Shown piece after piece: positions 1 to 12,741 of a stretch of DNA of 64,000 nucleotides. This DNA comes from Undaria pinnatifida (lineage: Eukaryota; Sar; Phaeophyceae; Laminariales; Alariaceae), in the NCBI GenBank assembly GCA_012845835.1, contig JABAKD010000025.1, forward strand, positions 11,043,264 through 11,107,263, written 5' to 3'. The notes beneath the pieces were generated by a model. The model saw only the letters and a program-made list of their open reading frames with translations. It was not told the DNA's origin and did no database searches. Position 1 is the stretch's first letter. Every line of letters starts with the position of its first letter. A program made the translations under genes and the position numbers.

Positions 1-787
1 CCTGTTCTTGCCTTCAATTTTTATCGCGAATAGGGCTCAGCAAATCCCATTGCTCGTCCATTTTTCGTCGATTGATTGTTGCTAACTCACCGCGCTCTCG
101 CGATATCCGTAAGTCAATTTGTGCGCGAGAGAAAGTCCTCACGAATTTATACGAATAGGCACTCGGGGAGATCCGAACTCACGAGACCGACATATACCAG
201 GCTGGAGGATAAGGATAGGTCGGCGACTCCCGTTGGAATATAATGCAACGCATTTTTTTTCATTTTTGAAATATAATAGGTTAATAACAAGTCGTTAATA
301 ATGTCGTTGTGGTTGCGGACGTACGAACGGTCAACTCCGTGAGATTGGCATCCACTCTATATATATTTGACTATACTAAAGCATTATTAGTCTATTGATA
401 TGACGTTGACGGCACATCATTTTCATCATGAGAAGAGTATCATATAAATTTGCTTTTAGTATGTAGTGGAGTATCATATATGACAGTTTCCAACTGGACA
501 ACTTTCCAGTCCAACTGCTGTAGATCCTATTTGTTATCCCACCATTAACAGAGGAATCCTGAAGCTTTAGTCTAGTGCAACCCAATAATTTGCACTTTGC
601 TTTCGAGGTTGTATTATTTTAATGCGCAACCCCCCGCCCGGAGAGGGGGGACGGAGATCCCGATACCCCACGATCTGCCTGGCTCGTTTATAGGCATACG
701 TTCCAGCGAAAAACGTGAGTCGTTGCAAGATTGCGTCCAACGAACCCCACCGCTGGCCGTGCCGTTCATAGTGCTATGATCACAGCA

Positions 788-1165
788 CTTAGCCCAGAGA
801 GATAGTACACCCACAACGTATACGTAATATGAAACCCGCAGTGTCTGTGTATTCAACACATATCTGGCAAATTTCCCCCAGAGCAACGAATGCTTCGATG
901 GCCTTGGGAGCCGCCGCTGTGGTCAGGACTGCTTCAGCCATTGACGCAAGCGTTTATTCAAATTCGAAAAACACAAATGTACACAGCCACTCCTCTCAGT
1001 GTTACATGGTTATGCGTGCATACCGCAATCCTCCCCTTTAACGAGGGCGTCTTCCAGAGCAATGCAAAGGAACGATGACAGTGCGACGCATCCCATGTCC
1101 CGCATATCAGGCAGTATCAAGAGCAACTCTCCCCGCCGAGGATCAGCCAGAAATACATCTCAAGC
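788..1165 (-). other. Possible repeat-protein exon pair downstream of vHPO copy 1 (unproven)
   Basis: Two minus-strand frames look exon-like. The first (about 1165-1024) reads ...RDMGCVALSSFLCIALEDALVKG and ends at a possible donor CG|GTATGC. The second (about 985-788) reads ...APKAIEAFVALGEICQICVEY and ends in TAA. The alternating small and hydrophobic helical pattern (GCVAL, AIEAFVALG) resembles ARM/HEAT-type repeats. The frames stay open in the equivalents in units 2 and 3, but substitutions there change residues (Glu/Asp/Asn at one site, Pro/Ala and Ala/Val at others), so selection on the protein is not evident. It may be a gene fragment carried in the duplicated unit. Confidence 0.2.
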
Positions 1166-2181
1166 TTCACCACGGCACACAAACGGAAGAGGGCCCTCGC
1201 AGGAGAAAGGCCATTCCCCAGGACACACAACATACGTCGGCCACGTAGATGTAAGGGCGACCCCGACTCATTCACAGCTTTTGGCTGTCACCGCGATCGA
1301 CGCGAACGAAGCTCAAAACAGCTAAAAAAATTTGACGGAGTGGCACCAGTGATCGCCGATGAAGGTGATGCTAGTGGCTCGACGCACACTACACCCTAGA
1401 ACAAAACATACCACAACAAACTGGCATATATACAGGCATATATCTCTCTCGGCAGATGGGGGCAGTCACCCCCAACGCTATGCACTATATCAAAGCATCG
1501 AAAAACCTTGATTATCTGAAGAATGCCATAATCCGGACCACTTAGCAGCTGCGGACGCATATACACCGAATTGTGCACGCACAGAGTAAACGGCGTGGAC
1601 TGCAGCCGTAGACTTGAGATGCCTTGCGTACCACTCACGCACGGAGCAATCATTCCAAAAACATATTTAACAACATAATTTACAAACCCAAACGGAACGT
1701 GTTTCCACTGCTCCCCCCGTCCTCGCCCCCGCTACGTGTAAGTCCAATTCAGAGGACTGCAGGTGCATTGGAAGCTCAATGTTAACGTTGCGTTGGAAGC
1801 GCCTCCACAAGCAGAAAGGAGGGCTTCTTGATGAACACCTCCGTCCTTAAGGTTGCCTCTATTGTAATGTTCGCAGGAACACTGAACCACGATGGTCTAC
1901 GATGAGCTGCGCATAATCGCTCGTAGCTCTTTCACATTTTATCGGTGCACGACGTCGGTTGTTCGCTTGTCGGGTTGTGTACATACAGACAACAACCAAT
2001 CATGACCAGCCAATCGAACATGACTACACCGGTGACGCATGGGGATCTACCGCTGTCTTCTGTTGGCACATTATGTGGCGAGAACTCGTGCGCATTTGAC
2101 GGAAATCACATATGCAATCAATCTACGACACGGCGGTTCAAACCATCCTCATGATACAACGAACGCTGGTGCCCCGTTTGG

Positions 2182-5100
2182 TTAGCACTGGTCAGCCCCC
2201 GTGAAAGCTTCTCCGCTGCACCTCTTGTTGTTCACGAAGAAAGACCCGTCCGTTTCGAGCCTGATCGTCTCGCCTTTCATTAGACGGAACTCGTAGGGCT
2301 CGTTCTCCGGGAAAGCCACAGCCTCCTGAAAACGAATGTAAACGACAACCAGCCATGGGAGGGTCAGCATACACGTACCTCACCGGTGCAGGGTCGGTAA
2401 TTTCTGCCTTCTAACCTGGTATGTGTAACGATTGCTGCAGTCGACTCTCCCTTGCTCGGTATTCGTTTTCATTGGCTTCATGGTTCCGGAAAACGTGAGA
2501 ACACATTCCAAACCGAAGTGCTGTCAGAAGGTGTTAAGAAAAATAACGCTTGGTTATCATTGACGCGTGTTTTCACCTGCTGCAGAATCCGCACAGCGAC
2601 CGTCTCCCCAAGGGTCAATCCTTCCTGGCCGTCGATCCTCCAGTGAACGCCACACATTTGCCTGGAAATCATGGTATAGTAAGACACGGGCAAGGACAAT
2701 GCAGATAACGGTTATATCGGCGGAAGACGCACTTCACACACTGTGTTTGGCCGCATCTGTAGTTGAGAGACGTCGCCAAGGCCATTTTCTGCAGGCAGGG
2801 GTACAGGATCCGTTCTTCACAACAGTTCCCGTGCATATTTTTTCCGTGCTTGCTGTACCTGCCGAATGCGACGTTGACAGCCATTTTGTTGATTTCTCCC
2901 TCGTACGTCAAGCACTCTTTGCCAGTGTAGGGAAGAAGGTTCAGTCCTTCATCGTCGGGAAACACGGGGTCATCGAAGCATGAAGCGCCCCTCTCCAGTC
3001 CAACAAGAGCCTGCGGCATGTGGTAGTGGTTCGAAGTTGTTGTTAGGCAAAAGGCCGACGTCTAGTTTAAAAAGTCATACGTCGTCTTGGATTCGGTCAA
3101 CTGTACAGGGTTGGTCACCCCTCTGGTCTGCTGTATGTGTATGATGACAGGAACCGATTAAGCTGTCGTTTAGCCACATACAAGCATTACATACGCTCTA
3201 GCAAGCAAACGTCGGCAAGGCGAAAACGGTTGACGTATATCTAGATAAATTGCAATGCATACCATAACTACGCTTGCTGCTAACCGAACGCGCGTCTGGA
3301 CAACGTTCGCGTTTTTTAGCAGGTTACGACCAGCTTTCAACGTAACGGGACATTGTCTTGGAAATACACAGGGCTCGAGAGCTCGGTGTGTTACTATACG
3401 GTGGTCACAAGGTATTAAACAAGAGCCTTGCGAATTTAATACCTGAGATGCTAGTGTGGAAGGTTTCGGTGGAAACCGACATCGTTCGCAATCAAACGTA
3501 CCCGTTACATTGGCAATTTGAGCAAGGCCTTGAGGCGGAGGTCCTTCTATTTATTCGTGACATATCTCCAACGGAGTATATAGGGCCAGGTTGGAACCTT
3601 CATGGCCACGGTTTGACATCACTCCGACATGGTCGCCGTGATTTTATGTTTCAGCGACCGTATTGGGTGTTATTTATCTTCATCTCACCTTGAGAACCGT
3701 TGCGAAGGCGCCATTCTGAACAGCGTGGCCTGATGGGTACGATGGGTGAGTTGGCGATCCCTCGTTGACAGCCTGCGAAACCAAACAAACGTTCAGCACA
3801 ATCACGACCGTCGCGCACAAGTCATAATTCGGCCAAGGTTCCTATTCATTTGATTTACGAGCGCATCCTTCACACATTCGCCACTAAGCGTCACAGTCTA
3901 CCGCTCCGCAAATATCAACTTCTGGGACGACACTGCCAACGCATTAGTAGTTCACGAGTTTTGTGGGCGTCATTGCAGCTGTTGGAAACTCTTCCTATCG
4001 TAAAGCTGTCATGCGAGGTTCAAACGTTTGCTCCTGTAGCTTTTCTGGCAGAACATGCGGACATGTACACATCCATGCTTAGCTGGAAGTTTGGCTGCGA
4101 GTGGGCGTCTAAGCCGTTGAGATTCCCGTTAAGTTTCAGTTGAGACTTAGGCTACGATACCCCCTATCAAAACAAGCGATTGCCAACGACGAACGTTTCA
4201 TGGCTGCTCGACACGAATAACGATGCTATGGATAAAACCCGTTCAAGTACATTACTATGTTGCAAAGGACTATCCAACCACGACGTCTGGGCGGCATGGG
4301 GAAACATATTTTAGCCGATACGGCCGGGAGCTGGGTTCAAAACTGGTGATTTCGTTAAATCAAGTTTGTGGGGGCGACCGCAGAACGACTTTTGACCGGA
4401 TGAATGGTGGAGACATTCGCCACGTCGAGCGCGTGCTGCCACCGATTGGCGTCGTGGAGCACAGGCACACCACGCCGGGCATCTTCAACAGAAACAAAAG
4501 CGGGCGCAATTACATATCGTGGTGGTGCCTATTTAAATTCGCATGAGTGGTCATGAGCATACTAAGCTGCCCGGCACCTACTGCACGTATCACTGATCAG
4601 CACAGTGTTGTTGCTACTCACCATTGGCAGGAGGTAGGTGCGCCCGCGTCTTCCCCTTCTTCCGTTGATCTCGACATTCCGGTTCCGCACCCTCCTGAGC
4701 AATTCCCTGTTGTTGAGGAGCGACTTGTCGAATTCTACGTCAAGATCGCCGTAGATTACATTGTGGAGGGTTCCAGCGACGGCCTGCCACGCCCAAAGAT
4801 TTAACAATATCGGCAGCACGCGATGGAGTGAGAAGACGTTTGACGCGGGCGAGAATGTTTAGTCGACAATGAATCGCATGGGCCACTTGTACAACACCCA
4901 GACAGCGCATGAAATCTCGTTGGAAATGGGCTAGACAGATGTAAAATTGTCGCGAAACGCTGAACCAGTCTCGGAAAGCAAAGTCAATGGTGATTTAATA
5001 TTTTCACACATTATGCGGGGGGGGTGCCTTACGTCTCCCATGCCCTTCGATGCATGCCGTTAGTCAGCTTCGGTTTGTCAGTAAAATCTCACCTCCGGGC

Positions 5101-8100
5101 GAGCGAACAGATGCACGTTCCATTTCTGGTACCACGAGGATCGCATGGCCAGCTCGGCGTTGCCGACGATCCTCATAACGTGAGACACGCCGTAGTTGAC
5201 GAAACCAACCTGGCGGCCGCTCTCGTCGTACGGACCGTTGAAGCCAGGACGGCTGATGGCTCCTTCTTCGATAAGAATCAGTGCGGCTCGGTACGCCTCC
5301 CTGCCAATCAAGAATGTTGATCACATGGTTACGTATTCCTCGCGGTCAAACGAAGCAGAGCGTCGCTGTTCATCGCTGTCCAACGAAAGGGGGCATCGCT
5401 TGAATGTCCGGTCAGTACGTGTCAAGCACAAGCGTGTGGGAATTCGTGACCTCTAGTCACCTGCAGGCGAACGGAAACGACGCCTGAGGGGGCGCTGTGT
5501 ATCGTTATTCTAAAAGGGTTCGTGTGGGGCCTTCTCGCTAGGAATTGGGGATGGTGAGTACAGCGACCTCTCGAACCACGACAAGCATCTTTGGTCGAAA
5601 GGTTTTGCCGCAACAGGAGTCTCAATTGCAGTCCGAAACCACAGTAGAGTGCTCACGTGTTGATGGTGTCGGTGACTACCAGCCTTGAGAGATCGCGGGA
5701 GTTGCGAATGTAGCGCTTAACAGAGTCTTCCTCCTCCGGCGCGTCCGGTTTGCCACCGTTCTGAGAAATCGTGGAGAGAGCGAGGAAGCATTTCCAGTCG
5801 GGGCGACAGCAAGAATCGGCGAGATCAGAGCGGGCACAATGTCATGGCTGACAGGCAGTCCACTAGACAAACGGTACACTGCTGCCTATTGCCAATCGTC
5901 ACAATGGTGCGCAACTCACTATTCCCACATCTATCTATCATGTTGTTGTTCGCGGGAAAACGACACGCTTGCGGTTCTGATTGATGGGAAGCTGCGGCAG
6001 GGTTTCATCGTGAGATAATGCGGCAGGGTGTCATCGTGAGATATTTAATACAATCACTTTGTTGCGATATTAGTTTTGAAGTCGCGCGGCTACGCCCCAA
6101 CAACGACCAATCGAGTTGCGGAAATTCCCGTAACGGAATCAATCAATGTTGTTACCAGATATAACCCGTTACCATATATAGTGAGAAAGCTAGAGGATTC
6201 GTCCATTCCGTTTCTCCCCTTCCATGTGCACTCCCGCGCCAACGATTGCCGTCGGTGCACACGCAGTTTGTTTCCGGCGGTATGTTTTTCATGTGCTCCG
6301 ACTAACCTGTATGCGAAGCCATTCGTCGTAGTCGACCATGTAGTCCACTCCGGTCGCAAAGGTCGTCTGTTGAGGCGTTACCGTGATGGAATCAATAGTA
6401 AAGTCCTTCACCAGTAGCTGTTTCGGCGCAAAGGCGTTGACAACGGGTCAACGACGGACGGGAAATGTTGAAATCAGCGCGGTAGCGTTGTAGGCCTGAA
6501 ATTTAAATATTTGACGAAACAGGTTATTCTCACAGCAGCTGGACCTGAATCGCCAGCAAGCGTTGTCAGGCATGGCTACGTACCATAATCAAATGGGCGC
6601 CGGCGCCGATGCCGGCACCTTGGCGATAGTGGTCCGCCCCGGAGTCTTCCGTTTCGCTTCGTCGATCCAACTCGTACAGTCAGAGAAATACGAACAGCCT
6701 CATGGAATCACAACGCCAACTTCAACCAACAAATCCACATAGCTTTGAAACAAGCTATTCAGGGGTGGGGGAAGGTCCAAAAAAATCACAACACGAACAG
6801 GCTTATACACCGTACCTGGGAAATGAAGGGTCCTGTCTCGACACCGACCGCGGAAGACCGGAACAGCTGCGACTGCGGATCCGCTTTTCCATTTCTTCCG
6901 ACGGCCACCCCGTTCATGTTGGCGAAGCCCGGCATCGTGGCCAAATTTTCTGTGAAAACAGAAGGTTCAAATAGTTATACCCAGGCAACAAGTCGTCGTT
7001 GGTACCGATGGTACAAAAACGATTGCAAAATCAAAATAGCGACGCCTTGAAAAAACACGTTGAATTGTTAGCTTTGTCGAGCAACTCGCGGAACACCTGG
7101 CAACGCTCGCGTACCTTTAATGTGAGGTAAAATGCAGAGTAGCATTAGCTGCCGCAAAATTGACTTTTCATCCATAATGACAGGTAGGTAGATATCGTTC
7201 CCAAACTAATTCACCACATAATTCGGCTATCCGAGCCCAGAACAAACGAACAGGTGACATGTATAACCCCGGGATCGTTATGTTGCCATCGGCCAGCTTT
7301 TGCACTTTACGGCTTCGAAGCTGGAAGTTCGCATTGGTGACAAAAGTGTTTTTTTTATGGTATAACGATTTGTCGTCTCTAAAAGCATTCCGCTCGCTTG
7401 GGACACGAAATATAATGTAGTTGGGGTACCTGCTGCCGCCACGGTTGCCTCGTCTTCGCCGTACTTGGAGAACGGCACGTCCCTAGTCAAGGCCATCCAA
7501 TACAGCTCCGCCATTTGAGCGGCCTGAGGCGGAATCGTGAACATACGTTCGAACCAGGGTTCTCTCAGAAGGCATCCATCGACACATGTTACAACAAGGA
7601 TAAACCTAAATATTCTGAGGCTCCTGGCTGGAGAAAGTATGTATCCCACCCGATAATTCTTTTCGATAATAACATGTCCCTTATTGCCCTAATAACTGTT
7701 TTTCTACCGCGGACAGTTCCGTCGTCTATGCTCACAGAAACCAGTTTTGTATACCACGAATTGTTTGGAATGAAAACCATGTGGAGCAACTCCTCGGTTG
7801 AGCAGGCCCATCAGCCATATGGCAAACATCGCGCTACCTCTATCGATGTCGTAATCGAGCGCAATATTTTCGGAGATGCATTCGTGCAACGACGGCAACG
7901 CTCAACAGACAAGGTCTACGTCTGTTCCGCGAAATATACCGATACACGCGCAAAGGACGGCGTCGGTTTAAAACACCCGACGGGAGGCGAGCGGCAGGGT
8001 CTAACCAGAATACACTTCAGAGACTGGCAGCTACGGTGCCAAACGGATCTGAAGACCACAACTCACCAGGTCCTCGGAGTTGATGGCTGAGGCGCTAGGC

Positions 8101-10263
8101 ATTACCAAGGCAGAACTGTGGCGAAATACGGCCGTTCATGGACAGCCAGGACCGAAGGGCAAGAAGAAAAGACGCAAATGTGGAATATGGTTCAGTACCC
8201 TGTTCGTTGACAAAATCATGGACATCGTCGGTGTCATTTTTCAGAGAAAGATGTCGGCAATGCACCAAGCGAACTTGGCTACGTCGCAGAGTTCGTCAAT
8301 CCGCCGGGTGGAATGAACCAGAAGAGGTCAGGCACGAAACGAGCGACGCATCGACGGGTTGACAGAAAGCGCCACCGACGCGAGAGGATAGAAGAGGCAT
8401 ATTGCGAATATATATTAAACGCATAATTAAAGACGCCAGGCGTTGGGTACGATAACAGCAGGTGAATGCCGGCCAATGCCTTTGTAGAAACTCAAATATC
8501 CTGGCCGTCACAAGCTGCATCGAATGTCTTGATGGGGCTGCCCCGTTGACATCCACACCCAGGGAAACGCATCATGGTACGCTTTGAGGCCGACCACATC
8601 GTGTGTCGTACATGCTACGCGAACGTTTCTAATTGATGATGTCGTAGACGGCCCCGTTTAACGCCAATGACGTGTGGAACACAGCGTCTCGCGCTTGTTT
8701 CTTTAGCAGCGGGTGATTTAAGACCCTCGTTTACTTCGCTCAGAGGTCGCAGGTTCCTAGTTTACAGATTCTCTCTGGATCAGATACAGGTAAGGTGTTC
8801 CGGCATACACTTCGTCCGGGAAGGATCGAGATGGTTTATTTTTCGAAAGAAGGTGCAAGGTGCCGACCACTACATAGTACCTGGCGGGTCCAGCCATGTT
8901 GACCGCGAGGCCACCGAGAGGGTTGACCAGGAAGCCGTCCTCGTCTCCGGCCGGTACCTGCTCGCATGTGTCGAAGTCGCCTTCGGAAATACACTCGATC
9001 AGGGCGTCGAAGGCATCGCTGTCCACCTGGAGCGTGGCAGGTATGGACGACAGCAGCGAGATATACGATACACGATGCGCGGATACAACTCAACATTGGA
9101 GGTAACTAGACAGTACCATCCGCGAAGCGTACATCATATATATATATGTAGAACACGTACACGATAAGCTATCGTACCTTTGTTGAGTGGTTTCGTAGGT
9201 AAGGAGGCAGGGTAAGGTCAGTCAGAGGCCTTTGGGTATCAACGTAAAGCCCTCACCGCCCCGTTCAGTACATCTTCGCCAAATGCCTCTACGTGCTGCG
9301 ACTTCTTGCGGAGCACCTACAGTAGATAGGAATACCGACCTGACATTTTTAATTCGATAGCTGCGCGGGGTTACTCTCTCAGTTTTCACCGCAGAAATCT
9401 ACATCACAGGGGGGTTTACCTGTCCTAGGCTGTCGTGGGGAAGCGACTTGTGGAACGTGGCGGCGGAGGAGCGGTCTCCGTTGTTGACGTGTCGCGTATC
9501 CTCTGACGCCGTGAATTCGGTCTCTGCCCAGTCGATCCGCTGGGTCAGCACGTTGGAAGCTCTCTCCGCAGGCTGTGCGACACATCCAAAGGCATGTGGT
9601 AACAGGGGAAACAATAAACGTCAATTTGGAACAATACATGATCGTAGACGTGCATGCCTTCAGCCGTCGCTATGGCAACTAGGGAGGCTGCGGCGAGCTA
9701 GGTCAGTTGATTTAACGTTGTAGTACTAACCGAGGCATGCCGAACAGGGGTATAGTTTCGTTTCACATTGCTTACTTCCTCTGTTTGAAAAACGTGTTGA
9801 TGGCGTTTTATCACAGAGGTATTAACGTCTAGGTCGAGGGCCAGGTTTTTCCAGTATGGTGGGCTGATTGTATCAAGGAGCGGACATGTGCATGTGCATA
9901 ACGTGGCCAGGTTTTAATGCTGAATAGATTGCAATCACCTCTTGAGACGGAATTCCAGACGGAACCAACCCTTGCTATCGCGCTCCCTAGGTAATATGGT
10001 ACACACCAATCTAAAGTGTCGGTACTCACCGTCCCATTGACATCTAGGGCATCATCTGTCACAGGTCGGGGACGAGGGTGCCTTTGGAGACGACGCGAGC
10101 CATTGCTGTCCAAGGAGTTGGTCGAAGGTGATCCGATCGCATCCACGCCCCGAGTTGGGCCGTGATCATTTCCGTCTTGTCTTAGAGATTCCCCATTGGA
10201 ACCGGGAAACAACCCCAGAGCGATCACGGCCATAGCACCGGCGGATCCTGCAAGCCCCTTCAT
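2182..10263 (-). CDS. vHPO: Vanadium-dependent haloperoxidase, copy 1 (14 exons)
   Basis: Oxidises halide (bromide or iodide) with hydrogen peroxide at a vanadate cofactor; such brown-algal enzymes are secreted or apoplastic. Exons, 5' to 3': 10263-10030, 9572-9420, 9026-8881, 8115-8067, 7523-7430, 6949-6816, 6417-6307, 5760-5657, 5300-5093, 4783-4622, 3772-3689, 3010-2859, 2661-2577, 2325-2182. All introns are GT-AG and all phases join, giving 1860 nt and 619 residues. Residues 1-25 look like a signal peptide (hydrophobic core AMAVIALGLF), followed by a polar Ser/Asn/Gly-rich segment to about residue 78. Vanadate-pocket residues are present: Lys401 and Arg409 (QKWNVHLFARPE), His474, Ser479-Gly480-His481 (YPSGH), Arg544 and His550 (GRQMCGVHW). 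These correspond to Lys341, Arg349, His411, Ser416-His418, Arg480 and His486 of the Ascophyllum nodosum bromoperoxidase. An Arg-rich loop lies at 452-459. Bromide versus iodide preference cannot be read here. Exon calls are inferred; the family call is firm. Confidence 0.94.
4150..4400. repeat. Dispersed repeat inside intron 10 of vHPO copy 1
   Basis: A block of about 250 bases in the intron between exons 10 and 11, starting near GATACCCCC and containing AACGTTTCATGGC, GGACTATC, GCCGGGAGCTGG and GGTGATTTCGTTAAA. Related sequence occurs twice inside the decayed copia element B, at about 43570-43825 and 45285-45535, in the same plus-strand orientation, as well as at the same intron position in copies 2 and 3. 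This marks it as a small mobile repeat, not intron sequence proper. No TIR or A-tail could be fixed. Confidence 0.65.
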
Positions 10264-10620
10264 CGTGCTAACCGAATTCTCCCTTGAGAAGTACTCTTGT
10301 CTGGTACAATACTGTTACCTGAGCGAGACAGAAAATACCGGTAACGTTTAGTGGCAAGATTTATTTGTCAATTGCGCCGACGAGCTTGTCACAACAGAGT
10401 ACACATATATTTTTCGAGTTTAGCACTTTTGTCAATCCATAAGCGCGCTACCTTGTTCACTGCACAAGACATATTTGTTTGAAGAAGCGAGACAGCGTGC
10501 GGCAACGCCCCCCCCCCCCCCGCCCGCATTCACATACGCTGCCGCACACGCAGGGAGGCGTCCATTCTATTCGTTGTAGTGGCAACTTGACGCGGCGTGC
10601 CTCGCACAGTTGAGATCTCA
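10264..10620 (-). promoter_or_regulatory. Putative leader/promoter region of vHPO copy 1
   Basis: Sequence just upstream of the copy 1 start. It includes a 52-bp segment (about 10299-10350) absent from copy 2, a TATATG-like stretch near 10403-10410 on the coding strand, and an uninterrupted run of 14 C at 10508-10521 (G on the coding strand). I cannot place a transcription start. Brown algal core promoters are poorly defined, so this is only the most likely location of regulatory sequence. Confidence 0.3.
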
Positions 10621-12741
10621 CCTAGGCTGTGCTCGTAGGGGTACTCGTAGTCATGCACAGAACGTCATACGTCAACAAATGACTCAACTCTCGTGATAAG
10701 GTCTAGAGGCTCGTCATCCACTGAGCTTAAGTCGTTAGATAATGGTGTAGCAAGCCGCAATTTCCCGTTGACTGCTTCAGTTTACTGCAGTAAGTCTCGA
10801 CCGGTCGGCAGCCAAGAATATGTGGTACGTCCATTCATTCCCCGAGTTGTCGCCGCAATTTCCGACTCTACTGTGATCTAGTCCGGTAACATGTATCTCG
10901 TCCATCACAACCCCTTTTCGGAGCCTCTATGTCCAACGGAGCTGCTTGTATTGCCTGCTTTCGAACCTGAGACGTGGTGTGCCCGCATGCACCTCTTGGG
11001 GTATCTTAGCGAATACCAATATTTTCTCACTACTGTAAAACGTTCTAAGATTAGGTCCATTCAGGTCCACTTACTCTGTGAGATATCCGAGGCTGGAAGT
11101 GAGTTCGCCCGGACGGTCGATGTGCTCCTCTCGTGCGACGGTAGACAATGGTTTGCTCCGAATACAACTGGGCGGTGCTGACAGTGGAATGACAACGGTG
11201 GGTTCGAAACCACGACGGTACCTATCCGTCCGCGGTCAACGTCATCCGCCACATCCTTGTAGCGGTAGAAGGTATTTTCCTGCAAGCTTCCGGACGTGGA
11301 GCTACAAATAAATGCACTCTGTGGTCTTGTTCATTTTGTAATGTGTTTATCTTGAAGGCAAAATCGCAGAACAGTTGTATGCACCACTCCATTGATGTCC
11401 ACATTTCCTTGTTCTCTTCATGATACGTGCGTAGCAACCCAATTCGAAATTGAATCCATTCTCCGGGACAAAATGCTCCGAATTTGTGTGAGATAATATA
11501 TTATGCAGTTCGCCCGAAATAAAGTGGTTGGCTCTCAGGTTTGTGACTTGCTGTACTACATGTGAGTTGCTGTGCTACGTAGTCCACATATGGAACTCGT
11601 CGTGCCTATCTCTTGGCCTATGGTCACTGACCAAAGCCGACCGTATTCGTTCTTTAGTATCGACGCAGGGATTACTCGATGACTTCTCCCGTGTACATTC
11701 CCAGGGATGCGGTGGACGAAACTTTTCGACAAACCACATTGGGTTTTGGTTGGGGTAAGAAGCATCCGGCACGTTTTCCTTGTATCATGCAGATCTCACC
11801 ATGGATACGCACGTGTGTATCGGATTATTTGGTACACGTAGTGTAGACTAGAGATAACTAACATTGACATGCACACACAGAGTATAGCATGAGTACTCTG
11901 ACGCCATTATTAGCGCATGCATGTTGAGTTCCTGGGATGCATACTTGGACACCGTATATTTTTGGATCGTGGCCTGTACGAGTGCCAGGCCGGAGTCGTT
12001 TATTTAATGTTTCTTGAAAAAGTTGTGTTCTATTCATGGGACGTTGGGACGACCTCTCGCCCTAAATCAATGATGTAAGCGGAACAAACCAATTTATACC
12101 TTTAATTTATGTGGGTGGGGGCAGCTGTGATAGGTCTAAAACGTTTACCTGGTATAGCACAGCCGTTGTTCGTAGGAACCGTGTACGTACATGAGTAAAA
12201 TATTTAACGCCTGACATATTCGTAGTGGATAATATATCGAACAAACTGTTCTCGAATTTGTATGCGATGTTGTACTCTTTTGCCGTACGAAGTACCCCGC
12301 GCCCAGGTACATACAGCATTCTGTACTGGTAAATATATGTGTGTCGGCTTGACGCAAAACCTGTAACAGGTGCCTCTGACATATTGGTATGGTCGTTATC
12401 GTCTGCCCATCTTCCCTCCAGTTATCTCCCTTATCGTGGCTTGAACACCAGCAGTCATATTCAAGGCCCTTTGCCCGACGTGTACATTGGGGTGCACGAC
12501 ATCAGCTGTGGTGGACCTCCAACGGCTTCCTGGCGTATTGTTGCGTCGTATCGTATCGCCCGGTCGAAACAGGTGCTCGAAATGTGCACAAACGCTTCAA
12601 CCATACTCGTTTAGTCTATAAAGACGTTCGTATTTCATACTTCCATATAAAATAAAATACTGCGAAAATTATGACGCGCTTGCTGAGGGTACCATACCGC
12701 TTCTTTGTCAACATGGTGGGCAAACTTTTTTAAATTGTATT
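10620..12741. other. Upstream spacer of vHPO copy 1, no gene recognised
   Basis: Conserved with 26500-27850 and 28301-29008 in unit 2. It has several open frames of 60-96 codons on both strands (for example 10891-11181 plus, 11061-11285 minus and 12107-12382 minus). The minus-strand frames carry donor-like ends (CCAG|GTAAAC near 12150, AGA|GTAAGT near 11070), but the unit 1/unit 2 differences in them replace residues and nothing matches a known family. A distant part of the promoter may lie here. Confidence 0.4.

Noticed and set aside
5024-5320. Plus-strand open frame of 98 codons (also 20943 and 59551)
   Set aside because: Antisense shadow of vHPO exon 9, whose product is unmistakable on the minus strand.
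7515-8090. Plus-strand open frame of 191 codons
   Set aside because: It covers an intron of vHPO copy 1; the equivalent frames in units 2 and 3 are broken by small indels, so it is not conserved as protein.
8757-8880. Extension of vHPO exon 3 through its donor to a stop at 8757
   Set aside because: The frame stays open, but joining exon 3 at CCAG|GTACTA to exon 4 restores family-like sequence and phase into exon 5; the read-through would truncate the enzyme.
8667-9167. Plus-strand open frame of 166 codons (and its equivalents at 24592 and 63401)
   Set aside because: It lies antisense over vHPO exon 3 and its flanking introns; its openness follows from the exon on the other strand and no family is recognised.
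11061-11285. Minus-strand frame with acceptor GCTTGCAG and donor AGTAAGT (also 26936-27160)
   Set aside because: Splice-like ends alone; the unit differences include Ser/Pro and Gly/Glu changes and no homologue is known to me. Kept only as a remark in the spacer entry.
12107-12382. Minus-strand 91-codon frame with a donor-like end (also 28422-28697)
   Set aside because: No recognisable domain, and the few unit 1/unit 2 differences replace residues, as expected of non-coding DNA.
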